NCBI GenBank assembly: GCA_030533445.1
Contig: CM060065.1
Location: 52,741,964-52,805,963 of the forward strand
Direction of reading: 5' to 3'
DNA: 64,000 nt
Source of the DNA: Cyprinodon diabolis
Taxonomy: Eukaryota; Chordata; Actinopteri; Cyprinodontiformes; Cyprinodontidae
A program made the position numbers and the translations under genes. The notes beneath the pieces are model-generated. The model was given only the letters and a program-made list of their open reading frames with translations. It was not told where the DNA came from and did no database searches. Below, piece after piece: positions 11,088-23,300 of the stretch (the stretch's first letter is position 1; each line of letters starts with the position of its first letter).

Positions 11088-11307
11088 GATGGACGTGTGC
11101 GGAAGGAACCCGAACCGCACGGCGCCGGTCAGTGAGGACGCTTCCCGGCGGTCCGATGTGCCGCTCTGCTCCCGGACAAACGGCTGGAGCTGGCCGCCTC
11201 ATCCCTTCCAGCTGCTGGCGTGGCTACTGTACGCCTACTTCGCCATCGCCGGCTTCGGTGTTTTCGTCCCGCTGCTGCCGGCGCACTGGATCCCCGCCGG
11301 CTACATC
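11088..11307 (+). CDS. zdhhc1: zdhhc1 exon 2 (start codon, first membrane segment)
   Basis: Acceptor TCTGCAG, then one base, then ATG. Encodes residues 1-73, including [11 protein letters not shown] and the first membrane helix, and ends phase 0 at GGCTACATC|GTATCC. The frame stays open past the donor for a few codons, but the match to the family stops at the donor. Confidence 0.93.
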
Positions 11308-14300
11308 GTATCCTTCCTGTTCCCAGCAGCCATGCTTTTGGGGTCAGAGGTCAGCTGGGGCTGACTTGGTCTCTGATAAATCATTTATTGAGGGTGGTTC
11401 TGATTGGTTGAACAGCGAGGGAAGCCCAGTGGTTAGATCTGAAGGCAGCCTTGGTTTCCTGGTAGATTCACACAGACTTAATTACATTCTTCCTATTTTT
11501 ATTATTTTATTTTTTTACAGAAAATCTCCAGATTTTCCATTTTCTATTATTTTTTTTCAACTTTTTGTTTTTCAGATGGAGTTTTACAAATGACCTTCTT
11601 TTCAAATAGTATTTTTAGAGATCACATCCTCTTCACTTTGAGCCCATTATAAACATTAACGATTAACCCGCATATTGAACAATAAAGGTGCTGTTCTAAG
11701 GCCAAAATCCAGACCAATAGAAAAGCATCATCTCTCCTCATTCCACAGAAAAACCTGCTCTCTACAAGAGAATGTGAACTGAAAAACTTATTTGGGAAAG
11801 AACACAAATCAAAAGCTATATGTTAAAAAAAACAGCAAATAAAAAATGAAAATGCCAATTCTGTAAAAAATAAAAATAAAAAAATCCAACTTCCAGATCA
11901 CCGGTTGAAGAGAGAAAAAATCTGGGTTGGTTTTCAGTTTCCTGTTCTCCACAGTCTGACCGTTTTTTTCCACCACGCCACGAGTCCTGAACGGCTGCTC
12001 AGTGCACGGGCATCATGTTCGTGTGCCACCTGTTGGTCCACGTCATGGCCGTGTCCATCGACCCGGCCGACAACAACGTGAGGACGAAGAGCGACAGAGG
12101 CCCAGTCCCCATGTTCGACCGCTCCAAACACGCACACGTCATCGAGAACTGCCACTGCTACCTGTGCCAGGTGGATGTGTGAGTAATAAGCCCAGTTAGG
12201 GAAGCAGGTTATCCATCAATAAATGAATCAATTATTCACCGACCCATTTATAAGCTACAATTAAACAAACCTGAGTTTTCTCCAGTGATGGTCAGATGAA
12301 GCCTCATAGGCATTGAACCGTTTTGGCTAATTGCTTCAACGATCCCCACAGTTCATTAAGCCTCATGTGGGCATGTCTCCACCTACTGGTGGAGTGCAGA
12401 ACTACAGTTATAATATAATCTGTGATTTCTTTTTTTCTCTATTCAAGTTCCTTTGAAATTGTTAATGATCCATCTCTATAATCAAATCTTTTATAAGTTT
12501 TTTGTGTGTAAAATGTCTTGGAAGAGAAAAAAATAATGTAAGGTTCACTGTTTTTCTGCAGTTTTAGTAAATTAAGCTCAAGCAGACAGTGAAAGTGTTT
12601 GTGCAAATTGGGCGTTGATGAAATGAAAGGTTTTAGTCATTTTTATTTAAACATTATAGTTTTTAAAGTTTTTGGTTTTAATCGGGTTAGAAGTTATGTG
12701 TTCAACCAATCTTTTGGTGAAACCAACCATTCTAATTTGGCAGCGTTTTACCCGATCTATAGCGTTTCTCAATTCACTAGAACTGTTATTAATAGTCTCT
12801 AGATAATAATAAATTATTACTTTTTTCATTTAGTGGAGGAATAATAATGAACACAGTCGGATAATCGCAAATCAACTGAACATTTTGCCAAATAATAAAA
12901 CAAACAAAAAATCACCATCCGTTAGCCCTGGCTGCTGCAGACGGGCTGACGTTAGCCCCGGATGCTGCAGACGGGCTAACGTTAGCTCCGGCTGCTGCAG
13001 ACGAGCTAACGTTAGCTCCGGCTACTGCAGACGAGCTAACGTTTGCCCTGGCTGCTGCAGACGGGCTGACGTTAGCCCCGGATGCTGCAGACGGGCTAAC
13101 GTTAGCTCCGGCTGCTGCAGACGAGCTAACGTTAGCTCCGGCTACTGCAGACGAGCTAACGTTTGCCCTGGCTGCTGCAGACGGGCTGACGTTAGCCCCG
13201 GATGCTGCAGACGGGCTAACGTTAGCTCCGGCTGCTGCAGACGAGCTAACGTTAGCTCCGGCTACTGCAGACGAGCTAACGTTTGCCCTGGCTGCTGCAG
13301 ACGGGCTAACGTTAGCCCTGGATGCTGCAGACGGGCTAACGTTAGCCCCGGCTGCTGCAGACGAGCTAACGTTAGCCCCGGATGCTGCAGACGGGCTAAC
13401 GTCAGCCCCGGATGCTGCAGACGGGCTAACGTCAGCCCCGGATGCTGCAGACGGGCTACCGTTAGCCCCGGCTGCTGCAGACGAGCTAACGTTAGCCCTG
13501 GCTGCTGTTGCCCTCAGTCAGCATCTGTGCCGTTGCTAGCATGTCTTCTTCTGTCACGTTAAAAATGTTTTGTGTAATGCCCCTCCACATCTCTATCATC
13601 ATGCACAGTGGCAACACTGGTGCTATTTAGACGATAACTAGGAGTTGTACGTTTTATTTTCTCAAAACGCATCATGTAAAGTTCACTCTGCATCCTTGTT
13701 GCCATTAAACAGTAGAATTAACCCGGACTGGGCTCTGGATTGTAGTTCTGCTATAGCATGCCTCTACTGTGAACCTTAGCGCCCTCTAGTGCACAACGCT
13801 GACATTACAACACTGAAATGCATTCCTTTAAATCACCGGGAACGTTTGTCCAGTAAAACACGTTCAAATGAAATTAAAAACACATATCATTTATTAAAAA
13901 GTATGTAATAATTTTATATTTAAAGTACTTTCAGAATTTGGAATTTGGAATATGAACGGACTTTAATTGGACCTTATCAAATAATCGGATGAAACCAAAA
14001 ATCAACAATTAATTGCATATTAATTATTTGTTTAAATCCTTATCCAATTAAAAAAAGGTTAAGGATGGAAAAAAAACCTCAGAGGCTGCTTTGTCTGATG
14101 ATCAGAGGTTAGGCTGATGATGCTGATGATGCAGGTGTGTTTACCTACCTAGACTCCACATTTCCACAGAGGGAGTCATTAATGGCTTCCCAGTGGAGGA
14201 CAGCGGGCCTCCGCAGGCTGCTGACTGCAAACACACAGATCAAACAACAACAACAGTTCCTACAGCTTTAACCAGAACTTCTCACTTTCATTTTATTGTT

Positions 14301-17300
14301 TAGTTTAGAGGGAAAGTTTTCAGCTTCAGCAGATTTTATTTTCAACAGCTTAGGTTAATTAGATGCAGAACAATAACGAAGTAAAAGGATGAAAACCAGC
14401 GTTGTTTTTGACAGCCATCCTAGATCTAATCTTATTCTTCAGGAATAAAACTATTATTAGTATTAGTTGCATTTTAGTCATTACGAAATGTGATCGTTTT
14501 AGTCGGTTTTAGTCGACTAAAACTTAAAAAGGTTTTGCTATAGTTTTAGTCAGTTTTATGTTACAAAAAAGTTAACCTTTACAAATAGCAGATCTAGTTC
14601 AACGCGTCATTTTGGTTAATATATCAGAAAGACGAGGACAAAATGTCCAATAAATTCATTGAATTCATTGCTCCAAAAAAGCAAATTTGGTCCTTTTGGC
14701 TCCTTTTGGTCAAAGTAGATTTAAATTCACTTTGATATAAAAGAAAAAAAAATACATAGACAACCTACATAATTTTCATGGCAACCCAGTTGAAGTCTTC
14801 TGGGGGACTGTCAATGACAGTGAGACCTATGGAGGCCTGGTTGGAACATTTTATGCTAACTAAAATGTTGAAATATTTAAAGGAAACAGAAAAATAATTT
14901 TAATGACATAATTTTACATCATATTTTAATACACAGAAATGAGAACAATGAGAAAAGAAATATTCAAAGATCTATTTACATTTTCATCTGGATCTTTATC
15001 CAAAAGAAAAAGAACGCAATGAAATATTTTCTTTGAATATAATTAATTCAATTAATCCAAATACTGGAACTGATCTCAGAAATGTTAGCCATCGACCAAC
15101 TCATGACATGTCTCTAGATTTCTATGTTTGCCTGTTGGAACTGTTGTTTGTCCCCCATGTTTTTTTATTATTGAACATGTTTCCTCATAACTGAGGTGGG
15201 TCCATGTAACCATTCAGGGCACATCCCTCATTGCACTCAGATTCCAGACGTTTCTGCAGCTGCTATGCTTGAATAACTGACAGCTACAGGGAGAGTGGGT
15301 GTGGGGGTTTCCACAGTGAGTAAATTCTGGGCAGTAGACCATTAAATAAGCAGCTACTTAGAGCCAGGATGCTCTATGGAAGCTGAATCCAGGTCAGTGG
15401 GCTTGTGATGTCACTGAAGAGGACCCCTGAATTGGGTCAGAGAGGAAGCCCCGCCCCCCTATGATCCTCTGCTGCTGCTGGGGCCCCGCCATGAACCAGA
15501 AACTCAACAACCAATTACAAAAAAAAATCATATTGTTGTTTTTTAACTTCTCCTTCCTTTGATTTGTTTTATGTTTGTGTGTGTTTTGTGTCAGGGGCCC
15601 TAAATCCAAGCACTGCAGCGCCTGTAACAAGTGTGTGGCCAACTTCGACCACCACTGCCGCTGGCTCAACAACTGTGTGGGCAGCAGGAACTACAAGTGA
15701 GTTTTCCTGTCTGTTGTGTTCAGCGTCCGACCGTCTGCAGGTTCAGCTGCAGGAGATGAAGGAGATTCTGAGGAGGATTGAATCAGGGTTTCTGCAGGTC
15801 ATTAAAAATCATTTTTAATTAAGGCCTTAATCTGCATTAAAATTCAAAAAAATTTATAAAAACAATTTAGCCAGATATACCAATTTATTTCAGTTTATTT
15901 AAAGTTGACTGAGGATTTGCCATGTTATTTATGCACACACATATATATATAATATAAATAATGCTGTGGAGCCTTTTTGCTGTGCGGCGCAGCGTTATAC
16001 CTGTAGTTGAGGCGGTCACAATAGAAGACATGGACTGACCCAAACAACAAAATAACTGAACGATCTGAACATATACAGAGTTTTTTTTTCTATACAATTA
16101 ATTTTGATAGCAGGAAAAATATCGCAATATATGGTGATAGTATCATATATATATTATCATATATAGTGATAATATCGTATCGTGAACCAAGTATCGTGAC
16201 ACGGATCGTATCTCAAACCCCATCCCAGTACTCACCCCTAGCGATTAGCTGGTTGACCAGTTTGAAAAACCGTGTTACGTCACTGACCTCAGTAGGAAAG
16301 AGGCTTTTAGGTTCCACCTTTATGTTGTTCGCCCTCTGCTGAACTCTGGAGAACAATGTAGAAAAACTGTTCTGCTACGTCTTCATTTGGAGGAGGTTTC
16401 TTCCTGTGACGTCACGTTTCTTCCTGTGACGTCACGTTTCTTCCTGTGACGTCACGTTTCTTTCTATGATGTCATGTTTCTTTCTGTGACGTCACGTTTC
16501 TTCCTGTGACGTCACGTTTCTTCCTGTGACGTCACGTTTCTTCCTGTGACGTCACGTTTCTTTCTGTGACGTCACGTTTCTTCCTGTGACGTCACGTTTC
16601 TTTCTGTGACGTCACGTTTCTTCCTGTGACGTCACGTTTCTTTCTGTGACGTCACGTTTCTTCCTGTGACGTCACGTTTCTTTCTGTGACGTCACGTTTC
16701 TTCCTGTGACGTCACGTTTCTTCTTGTGACGTCACGTTTCTTTCTGTGACGTCACGTTTCTTCCTGTGACGTCACGTTTCTTTCTGTGACGTCACGTTTC
16801 TTCCTGTGACGTCACGTTTCTTTCTGTGACGTCACGTTTCTTCCTGTGACGTCACGTTTCTTCTTGTGACGTCACGTTTCTTTCTGTGACGTCACGTTTC
16901 TTTCTGTGACGTCACGTTTCTTCCTGTGACGTCACGTTTCTTTCTGTGACGTCACGTTTCTTCCTGTGACGTCACGTTTCTTCTTGTGACGTCACGTTTC
17001 TTTCTGTGACGTCACGTTTCTTTTTGTGATGTCACGTTTCTTCCCGTGACGCCACGTTTCTTTCTGTGACGTCACGTTTCTTCCTGTGACGCCACGTTTC
17101 TTTCTGTGACGTCACGTTTCTTTCTGTGACGTCACGTTTCTTCCTGTGACGCCACGTTTCTTCCTGTGACGTCACGTTTCTTCCTGTGACGTCACGTTTC
17201 TTTCTGTGACGTCACGTTTCTTCCTGTGACGCCACGTTTCTTTCTGTGACGTCACGTTTCTTTCTGTGACGTCACGTTTCTTCCTGTGACGCCACGTTTC

Positions 17301-20300
17301 TTCCTGTGACGTCACGTTTCTTCCTGTGACGTCACGGCGCCTTCCCTGTTTCTGTTAATATTGATCAGCTGTCTAGGAGTCTAACTCCAACGCCCTCTAA
17401 AGTAAAAAAGTCCGGTCAGCAGGAAAAACCAATGGATCATTATTTATACCTAAAACTAATACGTTTGCGGGGATTTAATCAGTTGTGCCTTAATCAGTAA
17501 AAAAATAAAACAACTTTCATCGCGATCACTGACTCTGGGAGCGGCCATATTTGCCCAAATATAGTAACCCCTCCCTCCTGCCATGTTCCGGCAGTGAGGT
17601 CACGGTGTGGTAAGCCTAGCGCCGTTGACCGGACTCCTCCTTTGAAGTGCCACAGGCTTTGAAATGAATCAGACACAAAGGGTGTTCCAGTTGTCCCAGT
17701 TTGCTGCAGTGTTTTAGTTTCATTTACATTTTTCCTGCTGTTTTGCATGTTTCCAGAAAAGTCCGCGGCACACTGGGATCAGATTATTTTCAGGTTAAAT
17801 GTGAGGGAAGATGTGAAACAGTATGGCCGCCTTGGCTCCATGTCTTCCTGTTATCAGCCATGGTGCCAGCATTGTTTGCTCATTGGTCTCCTCTGTCCTG
17901 CAGGTTGTTCCTCCACAGCGTGGTCTCTGCTCTGCTGGGGGTCTGTCTGGTTCTGGTCTTTGCCTCCTATGTCTTCATTGAGTTCTTCTTAGATCCATCC
18001 AAACTGCGCACCGATAAACACTTCCTGGGTAAGATATGACTGCTGACCCTGTAGAAGAAGGCGTGGACACTGTCAACTGAGACAGGTGTGTGCCTGTCTG
18101 TCCACAGTGCAGAATGAGACAGGTGTGTGTCCACAGTGCAGAATGAGACGGGTGTGTGCCTGTGTGTCCACAGATCAGAATGAGACGGGTGTGTGCCTGT
18201 GTGTCCACAGTGCAGAATGAGACGGGTGTGTGCCTGTGTGTCCACAGTGCAGAATGAGACGGGTGTGTGCCTGTGTGTCCACAGTGCAGAATGAGACGGG
18301 TGTGTGCCTGTGTGTCCACAGTGCAGAATGAGACAGGTGTGTGTCCACAGATCAGAATGAGACAGGTGTGTGTCCACAGATCAGAATGAGACAGGTGTGT
18401 GTCCACAGTGCAGAATGAGACGGGTGTGTGCCTGTGTGTCCACAGTGCAGAATGAGACAGGTGTGTGTCCACAGATCAGAATGAGACAGGTGTGTGTCCA
18501 CAGATCAGAATGAGACAGGTGTGTGTCCACAGTGCAGAATGAGACAGGTGTGTGTCCACAGTGCAGAATGAGACAGGTTTGTGTCCACAGATCAGAATGA
18601 GACAGGTGTGTGTCCACAGATCAGAATGAGACAGGTGTGTGTCCACAGTGCAGAATGAGACAGGTGTGTGTCCACAGTGCAGAATGAGACAGGTTTGTGT
18701 CCACAGATCAGAATGAGACAGGTGTGTGTCCACAGATCAGAATGAGACAGGTGTGTGCCTGTGTGTCCACAGTGCAGAATGAGACAGGTGTGTGTCCACA
18801 GTGCAGAATGAGACAGGTGTGTGTCCACAGTGCAGAATGAGACAGGTTTGTGTCCACAGATCAGAATGAGACAGGTGTGTGTCCACAGATCAGAATGAGA
18901 CAGGTGTGTGCCTGTGTGTCCACAGTGCAGAATGAGACAGGTGTGTGTCCACAGTGCAGAATGAGACAGGTGTGTGCCTGTGTGTCCACAGTGCAGAATG
19001 AGACGGGTGTGTGCCTGTGTGTCCACAGATCAGAATGAGACAGGTGTGTGTCCACAGTGCAGAATGAGACGGGTGTGTGCCTGTGTGTCCACAGTGCAGA
19101 ATGAGACAGGTGTGTGTCCACAGTGCAGAATGAGACAGGTGTGTGTCCACAGATCAGAATGAGACAGGTGTGTGACTGTGTGTCCACAGTGCAGAATGAG
19201 ACAGGTGTGTGTCCACAGTGCAGAATGAGACAGGTGTGTGTCCACAGATCAGAATGAGACAGGTGTGTGCCTGTGTGTCCACAGTGCAGAATGAGACAGG
19301 TGTGTGTCCACAGTGCAGAATGAGACGGGTGTGTGCCTGTGTGTCCACAGTGCAGAATGAGACAGGTGTGTGTCCACAGTGCAGAATGAGACAGGTGTGT
19401 GTCCACAGATCAGAATGAGACAGGTGTGTGACTGTGTGTCCACAGTGCAGAATGAGACAGGTGTGTGTCCACAGATCAGAATGAGACGGGTGTGTGCCTG
19501 TGTGTCCACAGATCAGAATGAGACGGGTGTGTGTCCACAGTGCAGAATGAGACGGGTGTGTGTCCACAGTGCAGAATGAGACAGGTGTGTGTCCACAGTG
19601 CAGAATGAGACGGGTGTGTGCCTGTGTGTCCACAGTGCAGAATGAGACGGGTGTGTGCCTGTGTGTCCACAGTGCAGAATGAGACGGGTGTGTGCCTGTG
19701 TGTCCACAGATCAGAATGAGACGGGTGTGTGCCTGTGTGTCCACAGTGCAGAATGAGACAGGTGTGTGCCTGTGTGTCCACAGATCAGAATGAGACGGGT
19801 GTGTGCCTGTGTGTCCACAGATCAGAATGAGACAGGTGTGTGCCTGTGTGTCCACAGTGCAGAATGAGACGGGTGTGTGCCTGTGTGTCCACAGTGCAGA
19901 ATGAGACGGGTGTGTGCCTGTGTGTCCACAGTGCAGAATGAGACAGGTGTGTGTCCACAGATCAGAATGAGACAGGTGTGTGTCCACAGATCAGAATGAG
20001 ACAGGTGTGTGTCCACAGTGCAGAATGAGACGGGTGTGTGCCTGTGTGTCCACAGTGCAGAATGAGACAGGTGTGTGTCCACAGATCAGAATGAGACAGG
20101 TGTGTGTCCACAGATCAGAATGAGACAGGTGTGTGTCCACAGTGCAGAATGAGACAGGTGTGTGTCCACAGTGCAGAATGAGACAGGTTTGTGTCCACAG
20201 ATCAGAATGAGACAGGTGTGTGTCCACAGATCAGAATGAGACAGGTGTGTGTCCACAGTGCAGAATGAGACAGGTGTGTGTCCACAGTGCAGAATGAGAC

Positions 20301-23300
20301 AGGTTTGTGTCCACAGATCAGAATGAGACAGGTGTGTGTCCACAGATCAGAATGAGACAGGTGTGTGTCCACAGTGCAGAATGAGACAGGTGTGTGTCCA
20401 CAGTGCAGAATGAGACAGGTTTGTGTCCACAGATCAGAATGAGACAGGTGTGTGTCCACAGATCAGAATGAGACAGGTGTGTGTCCACAGATCAGAATGA
20501 GACAGGTGTGTGCCTGTGTGTCCACAGTGCAGAATGAGACAGGTGTGTGTCCACAGTGCAGAATGAGACAGGTGTGTGTCCACAGTGCAGAATGAGACAG
20601 GTTTGTGTCCACAGATCAGAATGAGACAGGTGTGTGTCCACAGATCAGAATGAGACAGGTGTGTGCCTGTGTGTCCACAGTGCAGAATGAGACAGGTGTG
20701 TGTCCACAGTGCAGAATGAGACAGGTGTGTGCCTGTGTGTCCACAGTGCAGAATGAGACGGGTGTGTGCCTGTGTGTCCACAGATCAGAATGAGACAGGT
20801 GTGTGTCCACAGTGCAGAATGAGACGGGTGTGTGCCTGTGTGTCCACAGTGCAGAATGAGACAGGTGTGTGTCCACAGTGCAGAATGAGACAGGTGTGTG
20901 ACTGTGTGTCCACAGTGCAGAATGAGACAGGTGTGTGTCCACAGTGCAGAATGAGACGGGTGTGTGCCTGTGTGTCCACAGTGCAGAATGAGACAGGTGT
21001 GTGTCCACAGTGCAGAATGAGACAGGTGTGTGTCCACAGATCAGAATGAGACAGGTGTGTGACTGTGTGTCCACAGTGCAGAATGAGACAGGTGTGTGTC
21101 CACAGATCAGAATGAGACGGGTGTGTGCCTGTGTGTCCACAGTGCAGAATGAGACAGGTGTGTGTCCACAGTGCAGAATGAGACAGGTGTGTGCCTGTGT
21201 GTCCACAGTGCAGAATGAGACGGGTGTGTGTCCACAGTGCAGAATGAGACAGGTGTGTGCCTGTGTGTCCACAGTGCAGAATGAGACGGGTGTGTGCCTG
21301 TGTGTCCACAGTGCAGAATGAGACGGGTGTGTGCCTGTGTGTCCACAGATCAGAATGAGACGGGTGTGTGCCTGTGTGTCCACAGATCAGAATGAGACGG
21401 GTGTGTGCCTGTGTGTCCACAGATCAGAATGAGACAGGTGTGTGCCTGTGTGTCCACAGTGCAGAATGAGACGGGTGTGTGCCTGTGTGTCCACAGTGCA
21501 GAATGAGACGGGTGTGTGCCTGTGTGTCCACAGATCAGAATGAGACGGGTGTGTGCCTGTGTGTCCACAGTGCAGAATGAGACAGGTGTGTGCCTGTGTG
21601 TCCACAGTGCAGAATGAGACGGGTGTGTGCCTGTGTGTCCACAGTGCAGAATCAGACAGGTGTGTGCCTGTGTGTCCACAGTGCAGAATGAGACAGGTGT
21701 GTGCCTGTGTGTCCACAGTGCAGAATCAGACAGGTGTGTGCCTGTGTGTCCACAGTGCAGAATGAGACGGGTGTGTGTCCACAGTGCAGAATGAGACAGG
21801 TGTGTGCCTGTGTGTCCACAGTGCAGAATGAGACGGGTGTGTGCCTGTGTGTCCACAGTGCAGAATGAGACGGGTGTGTGTCCACAGTGCAGAATGAGAC
21901 GGGTGTGTGTCCACAGTGCAGAATGAGACAGGTGTGTGCCTGTGTGTCCACAGTGCAGAATGAGACGGGTGTGTGTCCACAGTGCAGAATGAGACGGGTG
22001 TGTGTCCACAGTGCAGAATGAGACAGGTGTGTGCCTGTGTGTCCACAGTGCAGAATGAGACGGGTGTGTGTCCACAGTGCAGAATGAGACGGGTGTGTGT
22101 CCACAGTGCAGAATGAGACAGGTGTGTGCCTGTGTGTCCACAGTGCAGAATGAGACGGGTGTGTGTCCAAAGTGCAGAATGAGACGGGTGTGTGTCCAAA
22201 GTGCAGAATGAGACGGATGTGTGCCTGTGTGTCCACAGTGCAGAATGAGACGGGTGTGTGCCTGTGTGTCCACAGTGCAGAATGAGACGGGTGTGTGTCC
22301 ACAGTGCAGAATGAGACAGGTGTGTGCCTGTGTGTCCACAGTGCAGAATGAGACAGGTGTGTGCCTGTGTGTCCACAGTGCAGAATGAGACGGGTGTGTG
22401 CCTGTGTGTCCACAGTGCAGAATGAGACAGGTGTGTGTCCACAGATCAGAATGAGACGGATGTGTGCCTGTGTGTCCACAGTGCAGAATGAGACGGGTGT
22501 GTGTCCACAGTGCAGAATGAGACAGGTGTGTGCCTGTGTGTCCACAGTGCAGAATGAGACAGGTGTGTGCCTGTGTGTCCACAGTGCAGAATGAGACGGG
22601 TGTGTGCCTGTGTGTCCACAGTGCAGAATGAGACGGGTGTGTGTCCACAGTGCATAATGAGACAGGTGTGTGCCTGTGTGTCCACAGTGCAGAATGAGAC
22701 AGGTGTGTGTCCACAGTGCAGAATGAGACAGGTGTGTGCCTGTGTGTCCACAGATCAGAATGAGACGGGTGTGTGTCCACAGTGCAGAATGAGACGGGTG
22801 TGTGTCCACAGTGCAGAATGAGACAGGTGTGTGCCTGTGTGTCCACAGTGCAGAATGAGACGGGTGTGTGTCCACAGTGCAGAATGAGACGGGTGTGTGT
22901 CCACAGTGCAGAATGAGACAGGTGTGTGCCTGTGTGTCCACAGTGCAGAATGAGACAGGTGTGTGCCTGTGTGTCCACAGATCAGAATGAGACGGGTGTG
23001 TGTCCACAGTGCAGAATGAGACGGGTGTGTGTCCACAGTGCAGAATGAGACAGGTGTGTGCCTGTGTGTCCACAGTGCAGAATGAGACAGGTGTGTGCCT
23101 GTGTGTCCACAGTGCAGAATGAGACGGGTGTGTGCCTGTGTGTCCACAGTGCAGAATGAGACAGGTGTGTGTCCACAGATCAGAATGAGACGGATGTGTG
23201 CCTGTGTGTCCACAGTGCAGAATGAGACGGGTGTGTGTCCACAGTGCAGAATGAGACAGGTGTGTGCCTGTGTGTCCACAGTGCAGAATGAGACAGGTGT

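Noticed and set aside
12885..13562. 225-codon Cys/Arg-rich frame
   Set aside because: By-product of the 30-bp minisatellite in an intron.
13770..13795. CTCF-like words GCGCCCTCTAGTG (13780), CACTAGGTGGCG (8441) and CCATCTGGTGG (26205) as insulator sites
   Set aside because: Short matches, two of them in repeat DNA. Nothing in the sequence separates them from chance.
16397..17336. CRISPR-like look of regular repeats
   Set aside because: There are no unique spacers, the 20-bp units are contiguous, and the context is a vertebrate intron.
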